From NCBI GenBank assembly GCA_900557355.1, contig USSR01000106.1:1-14065 (forward strand): 14,065 nt of DNA. The letters are read 5' to 3'. Under the pieces are notes generated by a model that worked only from the letters and a program-made list of their open reading frames with translations, had not been told where the DNA came from and searched no databases. The translations under genes were made by a program, and so were the position numbers. The stretch is from an uncultured Bacteroides sp. GTDB taxonomy: Bacteria; Bacteroidota; Bacteroidia; Bacteroidales; Bacteroidaceae. Below are positions 7,209 through 13,529 of the stretch, in pieces (within the stretch, counting starts at the first letter, position 1; every line of letters starts with the position of its first letter).

Positions 7209-7321
7209 GGCTCAGTTGTAATTCTTGGGGGATTTGGTTCAGGACACAGCCATATCCCTAAAAATTAATTCATTCCTGCACAGATTTGGATTAAAGCTGA
7301 ATTCAAGTTATAAATGCGACA
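7209..7321 (+). repeat. Left terminal inverted repeat
   Basis: Starts GGCTCAG and ends ATGCGACA. The inner 54 bases (7268-7321) match the right end at 48 positions, including ATTCATTCC and an unbroken block of 17 bases, TTAAAGCTGAATTCAAG, followed by one mismatch. The outer 59 bases match more loosely, with TGGGGGATTT and TTCAGG conserved. See the matching right end at 8443-8555. Confidence 0.8.
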
Positions 7322-7449
7322 GTTGATTGAGAAGATAGTTTAGAAAACTATTTTTAGAGAGAAGCAGATGAAAAAACTCTTCATCTTGCTTCTCCCTTGG
7401 AATAAAGTTTCTATCTTGCTCCCTCAATCTCCTACCAAATCAGTCGCAT
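7314..7449 (+). promoter_or_regulatory. Long foldback in the transposase leader
   Basis: Four nested pairs of arms fold this leader on itself: ATGCGAC (7314-7320) with GTCGCAT (7443-7449), GATTGAG (7325-7331) with CTCAATC (7423-7429), AAGATAG (7332-7338) with CTATCTT (7411-7417), and GAGAAGCAGATGAA (7359-7372) with TTCATCTTGCTTCTC (7380-7394, one bulged T). The outermost arm ends one base before the ATG at 7451. A transcript reading in from the left flank would fold so that the start region is at the foot of the stem. This may limit transposase translation, as known for other insertion sequences; that is inference. Confidence 0.6.
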
Positions 7450-7450
7450 A

Positions 7451-8432
7451 ATGAAACAATTAACCGAAGGACAAAGATACGAATTGCAAGCGTATTTGCA
7501 AGCAGGAATTAAAAAAGATGAAATAGCTCATTTATTGGGCATTCATCGTAGTACCCTTTATCGAGAGTTATGTCGCAATAAATGGAATCCTACAGACTCT
7601 TATGATGCTGACTATGCCCAGTATCGTTACGAACGTCGTAAAGAGCAGCGCATTCGTCCAAAGAAATTCACAATGTGTGTTAAGGCTAGAGCCGAAGCCA
7701 TGCTGGTTCAGTTGAATTATAGTCCGGAACAGATAGTAGGCAGATGTAAGGGACTAGGCTTCCCAATGGTTTCTGTGGAGAGGCTTTATCAGTGGATATG
7801 GGAGGATAAACGAAAAGGCGGAGACTTATATCGGTCACTTAGAAGAAAGGGGCGGAAGCATGGAAAGAGAGGTTCCGCGCATAATAGTAGAGGATGCATT
7901 CCCAATCGCAAGGATATTTCGGAAAGACCTGCTATTGTGGAGAAAAAAACGATGGGGAGATTTGGAAATGGATACTATTATTGGAAAGAATAATAAAGGG
8001 GCTATTCTTACAATTAATGAAAGAAAAACCGGGTGGCTATGGACATACAAGTTGCCAAGTAAGGAAGCTAAATATGTGGCGGCAGCAACCGTGCAACTAT
8101 TGAGACCTTATAAGGGGCGAATACATACAATTACCTCCGACAATGGATCCGAATTTGCAGACCACCAATATATTGCGAAAGAATTAGGTATCGATTTTTA
8201 CTTTGCAAAACCACATCACCCATGGGAAAGAGGAGCAAATGAAAATTTAAATGGATTAATCAGGCAATATATACCGAAAGGAATTTCGTTCGAATATATT
8301 ACACACCAATATATAGAGGAAATGACATTGGAAATTAATCAAAGACCAAGAAAAAGACTGGGATTTTTATCCCCGAAAGAGGCACAAACTTTTAGAAAAA
8401 TTAAGCAACTCAAGAAAAAATTGAACTTGTAA
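7451..8432 (+). pseudogene. IS30-family transposase, frameshifted at an A7 run
   Basis: Two overlapping frames (7451-7993 and the frame ending at 8432) together encode one IS30-type transposase. The first gives the N-terminal helix-turn-helix (LTEGQRYELQAYLQAG, then IAHLLGIHRSTLYRELCRN). The second gives the DDE catalytic core: LEMDTIIGKN with the first Asp, TSDNGSEFA with the second, and HPWERGANENLNGLIRQYIP with the Glu. The frames meet at seven A's (7943-7949): with six A's the protein reads VEKKRWGDLEMDTI without a break and would be 326 residues, a normal length for the family. So either one A was inserted and the gene is dead, or slippage of polymerase/ribosome on A7 makes some full-length enzyme. 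The shift is +1, not the usual -1. The ATG at 7451 sits right after a long foldback. Confidence 0.85.
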
Positions 8433-8442
8433 AATAAGGAGG

Positions 8443-8555
8443 TGTCGCATTTACAACTTGAATTCAGCTTTAATTCAAATCCGCACCGGAATGAATCTTT
8501 TTTTTTAAGGATGTGATTGCCCTGAATCAAATCCCCCAAATTTTCAGACTGAGCC
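8443..8555 (-). repeat. Right terminal inverted repeat
   Basis: Starts TGTCGCATTTACAACTTG ten bases after the transposase stop and ends CTGAGCC. It is the imperfect reverse complement of 7209-7321, of identical length. The T-rich tract at 8497-8506 differs from the left copy. Confidence 0.8.
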
Positions 8556-8593
8556 CCTTTTTTGTCTTTTAAGCAAGACTGAAACAATAAAAA

Positions 8594-8625
8594 AAGTTCT
8601 ACAATACGTTAATATTGTAGGACTT
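8594..8625 (+). terminator. Terminator-like hairpin right of the insertion sequence
   Basis: AAGTTCTACAATA (8594-8606) pairs with TATTGTAGGACTT (8613-8625) except for one G-T wobble, with a six-base loop. It is preceded by a run of A's and followed after five bases by TTTTTT (8631-8636), so it could stop transcription in either direction. It may end transcription coming from the insertion sequence. Confidence 0.6.
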
Positions 8626-8639
8626 GTCTCTTTTTTGTC

Positions 8640-9166
8640 ACCGTTTGGCTTTGTTCTTATGTGATCCGCCTGGGATTCTCCTAAGAGAGTTACCATGCTG
8701 ATATTTAAAACGTTATATTTTTAGCTTCAAGCATATCCCATGAATTATCCCACTAATTTGCTACGTGCTTTTGCGGTAGTTTGCTCATGGAGAATACTGA
8801 AGACAAAGATAGTTACTTTATTTTATAAAATCATATTTGAGAGATAAATTTTAAACAAAAGGATACAAACTGAATTAGCCAATAGATTTAGCGAATTAAC
8901 AACTGTGTGTATTTGGGTCTTTACACTGTATATCTTCAAGAAACTTGCTATAAAGCTAAACAATTTCCTCTACCCAAAGACTCATGTTTTTTTATTGAAA
9001 TACATTTTATTTGTATAGGTAATATAAAAAACATTTGCGGCTTGACATTGGATTTTATTGCAGGAACTTATAGATTAAATTACAATTGATTACAAGCACA
9101 CAAACTGAGATCTATTTGCAACAGAACAGGTGATTTTCTTTCCTTTTCTTGCAGATTCTCTTTTTT
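8640..9166. other. Gene-poor stretch between insertion sequence and Thoeris operon
   Basis: No convincing gene on either strand in about 530 bases. Two things stand out. A -7-like TATCTTTG on the minus strand (8811-8804) is followed by an ATG at 8788 whose frame reads MSKLPQKHVAN, then TAG, and then continues open as WDNSWDMLEAKNITF to a TAA. It looks like the start of a broken gene. A short plus-strand frame (8740-8847) overlaps it and is probably chance. A 60-codon plus-strand frame at 8907-9089 has no protein-like features. Confidence 0.5.
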
Positions 9167-10012
9167 CTATAATCCTTTTCCCATCGATTCAATATCTAAT
9201 AAGTTAATTTCATCTATTTTGTCTTTATGTATGATGATAGTTAATTTTGCAGGATATTTGAATCTGTATTCGCTTAACTTAAATGTCCAAAGCATTATTT
9301 TTAATAAATCTTCATCAGTTATATTTTTATGTTCCTTTATTCGAGTAATACCTGATCCAAAAATAGGTACAGAAACGCTTTTTTGAGCATAAATTCTATT
9401 AACCCTATCCCAAAAATTGATAAGAAATTCGACATATTCAGGCATAGTTAAATAAGCCCTATTCTTATCGTCGAATTTAGAAAAAGCTGTTAATAAATAT
9501 TCTTTGTAAACAATAATAGTACTCAATTTGTATTTAATCGCTTTTCCTCCATTTTTTCTATTAACCCCTTTCTCTATAATATCATCATCATCGCATTGTT
9601 CAGTTATATACTTGTCAAGTTCTTTTGTCTTGTTGGCGCATATGGTATTTATAAAAATACCATTTAAGGAATGTTCTGAAATTATTCTATTATCAACTTG
9701 AGTGTCAAAATATTCATTAAATCCTATAGCTTTATATCCTTCTTCTTCAAATAAATCTCCCTCCTTGATAATTACACTGCTCCCATCAATTTGTATCTTC
9801 ACATTCTTTAATTTGTTAACACAAATCCATATTGAAAGATAAATAAAAACAAGAAGAATTAGACATAAAAGACCTACCCATAGATTGCATTTCTCACATG
9901 CGTCGGGAAAGAAATTAAATAAATAGACAAAAGATATTATACCTGAAATTATAGAAAAATACCCCCAGAATTTCGTTAAGATTCTTTTATCAAATAGAGT
10001 AACCTTTTTCAT
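9167..10012 (-). CDS. thsA: ThsA-like effector, type II Thoeris (two membrane helices plus macro domain)
   Basis: A 281-residue protein. Two hydrophobic helices at about residues 14-36 (KFWGYFSIISGIISFVYLFNF) and 44-65 anchor it in the membrane. The rest (about 72-281) looks like the macro domain annotated as DUF6430: a first strand VKIQIDGSSVIIKEGDLF, the GFNEYFDTQ and SEHSLNGIF segments lining the ligand pocket, and VPIFGSGITR near 215-224. In type II Thoeris the TIR protein makes His-ADPR and the ThsA macro domain binds it, after which the protein attacks the membrane and stops the infected cell. The ATG at 10012 is chosen; a GTG nine codons upstream overlaps the ThsB2 gene. It is the last gene of the operon, ten bases behind thsB2. 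Very AT-rich. Role inferred from domain order and neighbours. Confidence 0.8.
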   Translation of the reverse strand: MKKVTLFDKRILTKFWGYFSIISGIISFVYLFNFFPDACEKCNLWVGLLCLILLVFIYLSIWICVNKLKNVKIQIDGSSVIIKEGDLFEEEGYKAIGFNEYFDTQVDNRIISEHSLNGIFINTICANKTKELDKYITEQCDDDDIIEKGVNRKNGGKAIKYKLSTIIVYKEYLLTAFSKFDDKNRAYLTMPEYVEFLINFWDRVNRIYAQKSVSVPIFGSGITRIKEHKNITDEDLLKIMLWTFKLSEYRFKYPAKLTIIIHKDKIDEINLLDIESMGKGL

Positions 10013-10022
10013 ATTTAATTTA

Positions 10023-10586
10023 TTAAAAAAAATAATCACCTGGATCGCATTTGCTATTTATCATTAAATCTGGATCATTAAGAGCCTGTTCAATAAGCTC
10101 TTTGTTTAGAGGGATGTGTAAAACAGGAACTACTGATTTTGAATCCCTGAAAATTGGGAGATTATTCCAAAGGGCTTCCACAGTACTATTTAATGCTTTC
10201 CCTGTAGATGTTAACAATGATGATTTGTCTTTAAGCTCAGGATATATTACAATTACAGGAAGCCCAAGCGTGTTAATTCCATAATCAATTTCTTCTCTCA
10301 ATGCTTTTGAATTTTTCGTTACGGAACTTAGAAAGAGGATAATATTTTTGGAACAATTTAATCTTTCTCTTAGTCTTGGTTTTAGTGTCTTCTCCCAATC
10401 ACTTCCATCACGAACATTATATGTTTTATTATGCGAATCATTGAAAAGAAACGAACTATCCCTGCCCTTCCATGCTCTTAGCAAATTATAATACTGAAAA
10501 TCTTTTGCAGCATAAGCACCTAGTGATGATTCGCTAAAAGGTTCACTGACATAAAATGCAGAATAATTACCATTTTTATATCCCAT
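10023..10586 (-). CDS. thsB: ThsB-like TIR-domain protein, second copy
   Basis: A 187-residue protein of the DUF1863/ThsB TIR-like type. Visible elements are the first strand and loop AFYVSEPFSESSLGAYAAKD (10-29), the phrase DSSFLFNDSHNK (43-54), the NIILFLSSVTKNSK strand (81-94) and ALREEIDYGI (95-104), in which Glu99 is the likely catalytic residue of the NADase site. The last strand is LPVIVIYPEL (109-118), followed by a ~70-residue tail longer than in the first copy. It is expected to turn NAD+ into the signal that switches on ThsA when phage is sensed. The ATG at 10586 follows ATATTATAGTT, much like the site before thsB1, and the gene starts 24 bases after thsB1 ends. Low similarity to thsB1 suggests different triggers. 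Confident on TIR-like fold. Confidence 0.8.
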   Translation of the reverse strand: MGYKNGNYSAFYVSEPFSESSLGAYAAKDFQYYNLLRAWKGRDSSFLFNDSHNKTYNVRDGSDWEKTLKPRLRERLNCSKNIILFLSSVTKNSKALREEIDYGINTLGLPVIVIYPELKDKSSLLTSTGKALNSTVEALWNNLPIFRDSKSVVPVLHIPLNKELIEQALNDPDLMINSKCDPGDYFF

Positions 10587-10610
10587 AACTATAATATTAT
10601 AATGATACTA

Positions 10611-11123
10611 TTAACCTAAAGCAGATTTAACAGTCTGATAATCCCAGTAGTATTGTCCATTTTGATAATAACACATTGCTTTATGAGTACCAACATATTT
10701 TACAGCATCTGGACATTTAGATTTATCTACTGTAGCAGCATTATACAATACTACAATTTTTAGTCCATCTCGAACAGCTTTTTCACATTCATATTCGCTA
10801 TAACTACGATTATCCACAAAATTTCCTCGTGCGCAAACTCCTGTCCAACTATTTTTACTACCGCAGTATTGACAACTACCACTTCGTACACTTTTTGTAT
10901 TGCTACCAACAATAAGTACAAATGTTTTAGATGCATCAAGCCTTTCCGCAAGAGAACGTTTTATACTGCAATTTAGACTACCATCTCTTGATTGCTGTAA
11001 ATCGTGGGCATCAGTAAACGACAAACTAAAATGGTTACTATCATTCCATTTATGTAATTGCTGGACGGCATCACTATCTCCATCCCATTCAGCAGCAATG
11101 TAAGTTCTTGTCCTGTAAGTCAT
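10611..11123 (-). CDS. thsB: ThsB-like TIR-domain protein, first copy, with Cys knuckle
   Basis: A 170-residue DUF1863/ThsB TIR-like protein. Elements are the first strand RTRTYIAAEWDGDSDAV (4-20), HFSLSFTDAHDL (31-42), the SKTFVLIVGSNTK strand (65-77), YSEYECEKAVRDGLKIVVLY (108-127) with likely catalytic Glu112, and a final Tyr/Trp-rich strand. Between strand and catalytic helix it holds an insert with CQYCGSKNSWTGVC (Cys84, 87, 97), a possible metal knuckle not seen in the second copy. It is the first gene of the operon, about 80 bases downstream of a promoter candidate. Function as NAD+-consuming phage sensor is inferred from the family and the ThsA gene behind it. The ATG at 11123 follows GATATAGTT. 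Confidence 0.8.
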   Translation of the reverse strand: MTYRTRTYIAAEWDGDSDAVQQLHKWNDSNHFSLSFTDAHDLQQSRDGSLNCSIKRSLAERLDASKTFVLIVGSNTKSVRSGSCQYCGSKNSWTGVCARGNFVDNRSYSEYECEKAVRDGLKIVVLYNAATVDKSKCPDAVKYVGTHKAMCYYQNGQYYWDYQTVKSALG

Positions 11124-11171
11124 AACTATATCATTTGTTATTTAGATGTGTTAATTTCATGTAATCGTCTT

Positions 11172-11191
11172 CTTATTAAAGCTGTAATAAG
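11172..11191. repeat. Inverted repeat in the Thoeris operon leader
   Basis: CTTATTA (11172-11178) and TAATAAG (11185-11191) around six bases, between the promoter candidate and the ATG of thsB1. It could be an operator or just an AT-rich stem; weak by itself. Confidence 0.35.
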
Positions 11192-11210
11192 GAGTATTTA
11201 AATTATTATG

Positions 11211-11242
11211 CAATAATACACATAAAAAGGAATATGGCAAAA
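11211..11242 (-). promoter_or_regulatory. Promoter candidate of the Thoeris operon
   Basis: On the minus strand TTTTG (11242-11238), a spacer of exactly 19 bases, and TATTATTG (11218-11211), seven of eight to TAnnTTTG. It predicts a transcript start near 11204 and a leader of about 80 bases. This separates the Thoeris genes from the beta-flower gene upstream. Confidence 0.55.
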
Positions 11243-11321
11243 TGTTTATTGATTGTTTTTCAGCATGTTGTTCAAAATCGCTTATTTGTTAATAATGAAT
11301 TATTACTAAAACTTAGTATAC

Positions 11322-11684
11322 TCAAATTTTATCTTGCGTGATAAAATCAATTAAATCTACATTTGAATATGCTGTACTAAAAGAAGGCTTCAGATAGGGT
11401 GAATATCTGGAATATCGAGAATATCGGCTATATTTTGAGTATTTTGAATATTCAGAGTAAACTGAGTAAGGACATTTTTCCTTTATAGAACCTACTCTAT
11501 ATCCTTTCAAATCATAAATGATCCCTTCGCAATACCATCCAATATGTTTACCTCGCCAACCATAAATTTTATCTTCATGCAAATAGGCTACTGCATGTCC
11601 TTCCCACGTGTAAAAAGAATTGTCATAGTCTGTTGACAAATAAATTTGTGGCTTTCCTGTTTTATTATAAAAAGTTGTTTCCAT
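11322..11684 (-). CDS. 4-fold beta-flower-like protein with Tyr-Ser-x repeats
   Basis: A 120-residue protein. The N-terminal two thirds (2-68) hold repeated short strand-turn units: NKTGKPQIYL, WEGHAVAYLHEDKIYGWRG, KHIGWYCEGIIYDLKGYRVG. This pattern (name, colour-like W/Y strands, G-K/R-xx-GW) is that of 4-fold beta-flower proteins, a family without known function that often lies beside accessory genes. It is followed by eight exact tripeptide units Tyr-Ser-x (residues 73-96; x = V, E, K, K, R, R, R, P) and an acidic-hydrophobic tail. No membrane segment. The ATG at 11684 has an A-rich upstream sequence. It lies 198 bases upstream of thsB1 on the same strand and directly behind the hairpin at 11713. 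No good promoter was found for it, so read-through from the 43-codon gene is possible. A link to Thoeris is only suggested by position. Confidence 0.65.
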   Translation of the reverse strand: METTFYNKTGKPQIYLSTDYDNSFYTWEGHAVAYLHEDKIYGWRGKHIGWYCEGIIYDLKGYRVGSIKEKCPYSVYSEYSKYSKYSRYSRYSRYSPYLKPSFSTAYSNVDLIDFITQDKI

Positions 11685-11712
11685 TTTAATTTTCTTTATT
11701 TATAAATATATG

Positions 11713-11746
11713 TATAAAAGACCTGAAACATTTCAGGTCTTTTATA
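11713..11746. terminator. Perfect 16-bp hairpin between small gene and beta-flower gene
   Basis: TATAAAAGACCTGAAA (11713-11728), CA, and its exact reverse complement (11731-11746). It lies 43 bases behind the stop of the 43-codon gene and 29 bases before the ATG of the beta-flower gene. GGTCTTTTATA at the end of the minus-strand transcript is a moderately good terminator end. Confidence 0.65.
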
Positions 11747-11789
11747 GCAACAGCTAGAATCCCAACCTGCAAATACATAAGGGCTTATT

Positions 11790-11921
11790 TTAATCTCCCT
11801 TTTTGTGTTTATGCGGTTTCAGAGAAGGCGTATTGCCTGGGGTTTCCTTATTATCCCTCTGACGCTTGTCTGGCTTTCCTGTCGTTTTAGCAATTCTTTT
11901 AGGTCCGGGTTTGATTCCCAT
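11790..11921 (-). CDS. Small basic protein (43 aa), unknown
   Basis: ATG at 11921 to TAA at 11790. The product starts MGIKPGPKRIAKTTGKPDKR and ends SLKPHKHKKGD: highly basic, rich in Lys, Pro and Gly, without hydrophobic stretches, so probably disordered and perhaps nucleic-acid binding. Its support is unusual for so short a frame: a consensus-matching promoter ends about 40 bases upstream and a perfect hairpin follows. I do not recognise the family. Being on the same strand just upstream of the beta-flower and Thoeris genes, it may belong to the same defence cargo; that is inference. Confidence 0.65.
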   Translation of the reverse strand: MGIKPGPKRIAKTTGKPDKRQRDNKETPGNTPSLKPHKHKKGD

Positions 11922-11959
11922 AATTTTTTATTTTACAGATTAAACAATTGATTGAATGT

Positions 11960-11990
11960 CAAAATTATATACGACAATTAGTGTGCCAAA
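11960..11990 (-). promoter_or_regulatory. Consensus-matching Bacteroides promoter for the 43-aa gene
   Basis: Minus strand TTTG (11990-11987), a spacer of 19 bases, and TAATTTTG (11967-11960): every defined position of TTTG-N19-TAnnTTTG is matched. Predicted start near 11953, leader about 32 bases. Confidence 0.7.
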
Positions 11991-12161
11991 ATATAGATTT
12001 CAAGTAACTTTAAGATGATACACCTAAAATGTGACTGACAAGAGGTGTCATTCTGGCAGAGTCAGCTCTTCTCTATTTTCTGGGACGAAAATATTCTATT
12101 GGTAAAACAGAAGTTGGACATTTAGTACAATGGCTTCTCCCAACCAACAGATTTTTCCCTT

Positions 12162-12377
12162 TTATTCTTGGAATATATTTTTGTGTTTAGAGAAAGAAAG
12201 TATTATAATTGTTTTTCCATTGAACAAATAAGATTTTAGTTTATCCACTATTATGGAATAGTTTTCACCATCTATTGAATCAAATTCTGACTTTTTGACA
12301 AATGAGCTGCTTTTAGCATTGGCACATTCAATGCCAATATGATTAAAACTATATTTCCGGACTAGCCCTATCAGCAA
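12162..12377 (-). pseudogene. Possible C-terminal gene fragment (71 codons)
   Basis: The frame opens right after a TGA at 12378-12380 with only a TTG at 12377 as possible start and no internal ATG. The translated text (IGIECANAKSSSFVKK, then SIIVDKLKSYLFNGKTIIIL) has a normal amino-acid mix and a strand-like end, and its codon use resembles neighbouring AT-rich genes. It may be the end of a gene whose front has been lost. I do not recognise it. It could be a chance frame in AT-rich DNA. Confidence 0.3.
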
Positions 12378-12604
12378 TCAGATAAAGTGTGCTCCGTGTC
12401 CTATCTTCTCTTTGCTGAAACCCAATTGGGCTATAGTAAAAAGCCCATGGAAATAGGTTTTCAAACTTCCTGATACGTATATACAAGTCTATAGGGCTAT
12501 TCCTGAGGTGTGGTAATATTATTCACCGCCAAGCTGACAAGTACGATACTTAGAACGCTCCATTAGGTAGCGGTCTGTATCATTCCTGGGTTCTTCATAT
12601 TCAA
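12378..12604. other. Structured non-coding stretch behind the mobilization genes
   Basis: No gene recognised in these 227 bases. It holds several foldbacks: the palindrome CCCAATTGGG (12421-12430), the stem TGGGCT/AGCCCA (12427-12432 with 12442-12447), and the palindrome AAGTACGATACTT (12539-12551). One minus-strand frame stays open from about 12632 to a TAA at 12519-12521 but has only ATG at 12563, too short to call. It may act as a terminator region or as DNA processed in transfer; nothing in the sequence decides this. Confidence 0.4.
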
Positions 12605-13525
12605 TTATCGTCTTATTCCTTTCTTCTTTTTCTTTTTATGCTTTTGTACCTGTAAATTCTCTGCCTGCGTTGCATCGTAATTATTGCTGTCTCCTAACGA
12701 AAAAATAGATAGCAAAGAATCATCGCCACTATTTTTTGGCTGATTGTAAGAATGTTTGTTATCTTCCTTGCTATCAAGATTGCAAGAAAACATGTTTTCT
12801 TTTTCACAGGATTGATATGTTTCTTTTTTCTTTTCTCCAGTAATTTTTTGTTCTTGTAATTCAAGTTGTTCAGAGATAGAACCGTTCTTCATCGTGTTGT
12901 GGTAATCAAACGATTCAGATTGTTGCCGTTTATAGCCGAATAGCTTATCAAAGCCCTGTTCTGCTTGTTGGAATAGGTTCACACGGTCAAAACCACTCGT
13001 TACCGTCCCTTTTTGGGTGTTCTTGTGATTGGTAAGCGGTGATAGCTTTTTCTTATTGGTTTGGTCTTTACGGCTCACAATCAAATGACAGTGCATATTC
13101 AACTCATTGTCTGAACCGTTGCGGTCAAAATGAATCTTACCGTAAAACTTTATATCGGCTTCGGATAGTCCTTTATTGAAGTTCTTAGCATATTCAGGAA
13201 CAAATACTTCACGGATATAGTGTTTCATTGCTTCTGCTTGTTCCTGTTCTGTATTACCCATCGCTCGGAGTTCCTTTTCCGATGGGCTGACATGGATAGC
13301 GTAAAACTTAGCATCAGTTTTTAGGAGTTGTCCGATATTGCTATCTATATCTTTTATCACGGCTGATTTATATATGTTATCTTCCGTCAGATTGAAAAAG
13401 CCTTCGGTATAGATGCCCTTAACCATCCGTTCTAAATCCTCGTGTTCCATATAATTAGCTAACTGTCGGCAACTTCCAGCATTATTATATGTTCCGTTTG
13501 ATGGCGGGGCAAAGTCTATGTGCAT
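12605..13525 (-). CDS. btgB: Mobilization protein BtgB/DUF5712-like (probable relaxase)
   Basis: A 306-residue protein starting MHIDFAPPSNGTYNNAGSCR, the usual opening of DUF5712/BtgB-like mobilization proteins of Bacteroides elements. Residue Tyr75 lies in KFYAIHVSPSEKEL (73-86). A histidine pair in MHCHLIVSRKDQ (144-155; His145 and His147) is followed by KKLSPLTNHKN, resembling the metal-binding histidine motif of relaxases that nick the origin of transfer. From about 200 on the protein is low-complexity and polar, ending in HKKKKKKGIRR, probably a flexible DNA-binding tail. It starts four bases after the stop of the btgA-like gene, so they form one operon. Relaxase activity is known for relatives in general but is inference here. 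ATG start is clear. Confidence 0.8.
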   Translation of the reverse strand: MHIDFAPPSNGTYNNAGSCRQLANYMEHEDLERMVKGIYTEGFFNLTEDNIYKSAVIKDIDSNIGQLLKTDAKFYAIHVSPSEKELRAMGNTEQEQAEAMKHYIREVFVPEYAKNFNKGLSEADIKFYGKIHFDRNGSDNELNMHCHLIVSRKDQTNKKKLSPLTNHKNTQKGTVTSGFDRVNLFQQAEQGFDKLFGYKRQQSESFDYHNTMKNGSISEQLELQEQKITGEKKKETYQSCEKENMFSCNLDSKEDNKHSYNQPKNSGDDSLLSIFSLGDSNNYDATQAENLQVQKHKKKKKKGIRR

Positions 13526-13529
13526 AATC

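Larger units (their letters stand above)
7209..8555 (+). mobile_element. IS30-family insertion sequence (about 1.2-1.35 kb)
   Basis: The element carries one IS30-type transposase gene (7451-8432, frameshifted) between long inverted repeats. Comparing 7209-7321 with the reverse complement of 8443-8555 gives equal lengths (113 bases) and about 76% identity: 48 of 54 inner bases match, and roughly 38 of 59 outer bases. If only the well-conserved part is the terminus, the element is 7268-8496 (1229 bp), nearer the usual IS30-family size. No target duplication could be recognised outside either boundary. The exact ends therefore stay open. Confidence 0.8.

Noticed and set aside
8670..8693. TGATCCGCCTGGGATTC resembles the 3' end of a tRNA gene read backwards, a possible attachment site
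   Set aside because: No tRNA body, no T-loop consensus and no integrase nearby; too short to support.
8740..8847. 35-codon plus-strand frame
   Set aside because: Antisense to the possible gene remnant, no ribosome site, no family resemblance.
8907..9089. 60-codon plus-strand frame
   Set aside because: TTG/GTG-type start, AT-rich, no protein-like pattern or upstream signals.
11401..11468. Nine-base periodic sequence considered as a CRISPR or microsatellite
   Set aside because: It is explained by the Tyr-Ser-x coding repeat; no spacers, and units differ in synonymous bases.
12035..12190. Plus-strand frame reading like a membrane segment (AESALLYFLGRKYSIGKTEV)
   Set aside because: About 50 codons with no ATG start at its beginning; overlaps the end of a minus-strand frame; likely chance.
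12519..12632. Minus-strand frame behind the btgB-like gene (ends KYRTCQLGGE)
   Set aside because: Only ATG leaves 14 codons; no start supports the longer version.
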